This document shows positions 5,560 through 7,446 of a stretch of DNA of 7,446 nucleotides, one piece after another; the first letter of the stretch is position 1, and each line of letters starts with the position of its first letter. The DNA comes from DATCVA01 sp036567205. Its GTDB lineage: Bacteria; Pseudomonadota; Gammaproteobacteria; Burkholderiales; Burkholderiaceae_B. A program made the translations under genes and the position numbers. The notes beneath the pieces are model-generated. The model ran no database searches and was not told the origin of the DNA. It saw only the letters and a program-made list of their open reading frames with translations. Where the stretch lies: positions 1 through 7,446 of the forward strand of contig DATCVA010000057.1 in the NCBI GenBank assembly GCA_036567205.1, read 5' to 3'.

Positions 5560-7056
5560 TCACGGTTGATTTGGAACTGGAGTTAGCTGCGGCGCCGCCA
5601 TAGGCGCATCGACATCCCAGCCGCCCCCCAATGCAGTAATTAGCTGCACACTAACAACCAGACGGTCTGCCATCAAGGAAATCGCTGCGCGCTCGGTACT
5701 CAGGGCGGTGGTCTCGACCTGAACCACGCTCAGGTAATCAATAAGACCCGCCTCATACTGATTTTGCGTCAGGCGCAATGATTCGCGCGCCGACTCCAGC
5801 GCCCGGCCTTGCGTTGTCTGCTCTTGCCCAAGCACATACAGCTGCACCAGGTAATCTTCAACTTCGCGCAGCGCAGACAACACCGTCAAACGATAGGCGG
5901 CAACTTGCGCATCGTAAGCAGCCCGCGACTGATCTACTTGCGCCCGGCGCGCTCCGCCATCAAAGACGGTATAGGCCAAAGCAGGCCCCAACGACCAGAA
6001 ACTAAATGGCGCGGTTAACCATTGCGCCCACTGGCCGCTGCGAAAGCCTCCTTGGGCGCTCAGCGTCAGGTCGGGAAACCACGCCGCCTGCGCCACGCCG
6101 ATTTGCGCATTGGCCGCAGCGGTTCGGCGTTCGGCGGCCGCGACATCAGGGCGGCGCTCAAGCAACTGCGAGGGCAAGGCCACGGGAATCTCGGGAACCG
6201 TTCCGACCGTTTGCATCATGTCCAGATCGAAGCTGGAAGGCGCCTGTCCCAGCAGAACCGCGATGGCGTGCTCGAACTGGGCACGCTGCCACGCTAAAGC
6301 CAATAACTGAGTACGGGTGTTTTCAAGCTGCGTGCGCGACACCGCAACATCGGCCTGCGCCGCCACGCCGGCGGCCAGGCGGTTTTGCGTCATAGTTAAA
6401 GAGCGCTCGTAAGCCTCTACCGTTTCTTGCAACAAGCGTTGCTCCGCGTCGAGTGCGCGCAAACGAAAATACGTTTGCGCCAGCGTCGATTGCATACTTA
6501 GCCGTGTACTGGCGATATCGGCGGCGCTTGCCTGCAGACCTGCCTGGCTGGCCTGCACCGAACGGCGCACCCTGCCCCATACATCGGGTTCCCAACTTAC
6601 AATACCGCTCAGGGCAAATTGATTGCTCGAATTGCCGGCACCCGAACTGATGTCGGACCCGCCCTGCCCATTACCGGATCCTGAGCGCGTCACCGAAGCG
6701 GACGTCCCGACTGTAGGGTAGAACCCTGCCTGCGCAGAGCTGACCAATGCCTGCGCCTCGCGGTACTGCGCCTCGGCTTGTGCAATATTAAGGTTGGACG
6801 TCAGTAAAGTATCCATCAACCGGTTCAAAGACGCGTCGTCATACAGGCGCCACCAATCTCCTCGCAGGCCAGCGTCGTCAGGCCTGGCGACGGTCCAGCC
6901 TTCGATCTCTTTGTAGCTCTCACCCACCGCTATAGCCGGCCGCTCATAATCAGGTCCGACCGCGCATGCGCCCAGCAGTCCCGTCAGAACGAGTACGCTT
7001 AAACACCTGAGGCCCTGCAATGGTCCTGCCGATAAATTGCTTAGAAAAGTATTCAT
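5560..7056 (-). CDS. Outer-membrane efflux lipoprotein (OprM/NodT-type) of an RND pump
   Basis: This is a 498-residue trimeric outer-membrane channel of the TolC/OprM class, the exit duct of a tripartite RND efflux pump. A lipoprotein signal peptide ends at lipobox LGAC with C31 as the acylated cysteine. It is followed by AVGPDYERP, the standard opening of NodT-family channels. Two outer-membrane efflux repeats follow (about residues 70-265 and 290-480), with long alanine/glutamine-rich helices forming the periplasmic barrel. LLERRPDVAAAERR and YEAGLIDYLSVVQVE are family hallmarks. Length is near OprM (485). The gene begins 11 bases after the permease stop on the same strand, so they form one operon. 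The ATG at 7056 has only an AT-rich stretch before it and no Shine-Dalgarno; coupling to the permease may drive translation. A TTG at 7020 would leave a shorter signal peptide. Confidence 0.94.
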   Translation of the reverse strand: MNTFLSNLSAGPLQGLRCLSVLVLTGLLGACAVGPDYERPAIAVGESYKEIEGWTVARPDDAGLRGDWWRLYDDASLNRLMDTLLTSNLNIAQAEAQYREAQALVSSAQAGFYPTVGTSASVTRSGSGNGQGGSDISSGAGNSSNQFALSGIVSWEPDVWGRVRRSVQASQAGLQASAADIASTRLSMQSTLAQTYFRLRALDAEQRLLQETVEAYERSLTMTQNRLAAGVAAQADVAVSRTQLENTRTQLLALAWQRAQFEHAIAVLLGQAPSSFDLDMMQTVGTVPEIPVALPSQLLERRPDVAAAERRTAAANAQIGVAQAAWFPDLTLSAQGGFRSGQWAQWLTAPFSFWSLGPALAYTVFDGGARRAQVDQSRAAYDAQVAAYRLTVLSALREVEDYLVQLYVLGQEQTTQGRALESARESLRLTQNQYEAGLIDYLSVVQVETTALSTERAAISLMADRLVVSVQLITALGGGWDVDAPMAAPQLTPVPNQP

Positions 7057-7067
7057 ATTTTTAATTA

Positions 7068-7446
7068 TTAAACAGAGGTTTTAGCCTGTGCATTACCGCC
7101 CGTGGACTGGGCTCGCCTACGGTTGGCCCATAAACGAAAACGATCCAGATACAAATAAACGACGGGGGTGGTGTAAAGCGTCAGGACCTGGCTAAGAATC
7201 AGCCCTCCGGCGATCGTCAGCCCCAGCGGCCGGCGCATCTCGACTCCCGCCCCGGTAGCCAGAAGCAAAGGCAACGCGCCAAACAGGGCGGAACACGTCG
7301 TCATCATGATCGGGCGAAAGCGGATCAGGCAGGCCTCGTAAATTGCCTCGCGCGACGACAGATTGCGTTGCCGTTCGGCTTGCAAGGCAAAATCGACCAT
7401 CATGATGGCGTTCTTTTTAACGATGCCAATCAATAAAAACACACCA
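7068..7446 (-). CDS. RND multidrug efflux permease, C-terminal part (MdtC/MuxC-like), cut by window end
   Basis: These are the last 125 residues of a proton-driven HAE1-family inner-membrane pump. The frame is open to the window edge, so about 900 residues lie outside. The visible part starts in LLIGIVKKNAIMMVDFA, matching the transmembrane helix that carries the proton-relay lysine (K940 in AcrB; here the second K of KKN). IRFRPIMMTT leads into the next helix, then LGLTIAGGLILSQVLTLYTTPVVYLYLD forms the last helix, before a basic cytoplasmic tail. From memory this is closer to MdtB/MdtC than to AcrB. The order permease then outer-membrane lipoprotein fits a muxABC-opmB-like operon, where two different permeases usually work together; the upstream genes are not visible, so the subtype is inferred. 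Confidence 0.93.
   Translation of the reverse strand, partial: GVFLLIGIVKKNAIMMVDFALQAERQRNLSSREAIYEACLIRFRPIMMTTCSALFGALPLLLATGAGVEMRRPLGLTIAGGLILSQVLTLYTTPVVYLYLDRFRLWANRRRAQSTGGNAQAKTSV

Noticed and set aside
6006..6395. Plus-strand frames opposite the efflux lipoprotein (6006-6395, 6022-6297 and neighbours)
   Set aside because: They are shadows of the strongly conserved outer-membrane channel gene, Arg/Pro/Ala-rich as expected of wrong-frame GC-rich DNA.

Overview
The window looks like ordinary chromosome of a betaproteobacterium, most likely of the Alcaligenaceae (Bordetella, Pusillimonas and relatives). This is judged from the style of the proteins: a long-chain (octaprenyl-type) IspB consistent with ubiquinone-8, a Tas-type aldo/keto reductase, a DUF815 ATPase next to a Nudix/ThiE-like fusion, and an MdtC-like efflux pump. 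No database search was possible, so the taxonomic call is an inference.

Layout, left to right. Positions 1-864 (+) hold the C-terminal beta-barrel of an autotransporter whose passenger lies outside the window. A 147-base gap with one GC-rich inverted repeat follows. Positions 1012-2061 (+) encode a Tas-like NADP(H)-dependent aldo/keto reductase. Positions 2062-2216 hold no convincing gene but carry a terminator-like structure on the minus strand. Positions 2217-2293 (-) are tRNA-Pro(CGG) with an encoded CCA, lying 6 bases after ispB (2300-3265, -). The divergent region 3266-3544 holds a good -10 box for ispB and the ribosome binding site that fixes the start of the next gene. Positions 3545-4411 (+) encode a DUF815 AAA-type ATPase. 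Its stop overlaps by 8 bases the start of a Nudix hydrolase fused to a degenerate thiamine-phosphate-synthase-like barrel (4404-5501, +). A 58-base convergent gap contains a perfect 18-base palindrome. Positions 5560-7056 (-) encode an outer-membrane efflux lipoprotein, and 7068-7446 (-) the C-terminal end of the RND inner-membrane pump that precedes it in the same operon.

The functional units are: (i) isoprenoid side-chain synthesis (ispB), probably co-transcribed with tRNA-Pro; (ii) a translationally coupled pair, ATPase plus Nudix/ThiE-like protein, of which the Nudix half is probably nucleotide-pool or coenzyme housekeeping; (iii) a tripartite RND efflux operon ordered permease then outer-membrane channel, as in muxABC-opmB; (iv) a surface or secreted autotransporter and a stand-alone oxidoreductase. 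I see no insertion sequence, CRISPR array, phage gene or toxin/antitoxin pair, and no clear sign of an undescribed multi-gene system. The most noteworthy points are a loop-like Pro/Thr-rich insertion in the degenerate ThiE barrel, the intergenic palindrome, and the overlapping hairpins behind the tRNA.
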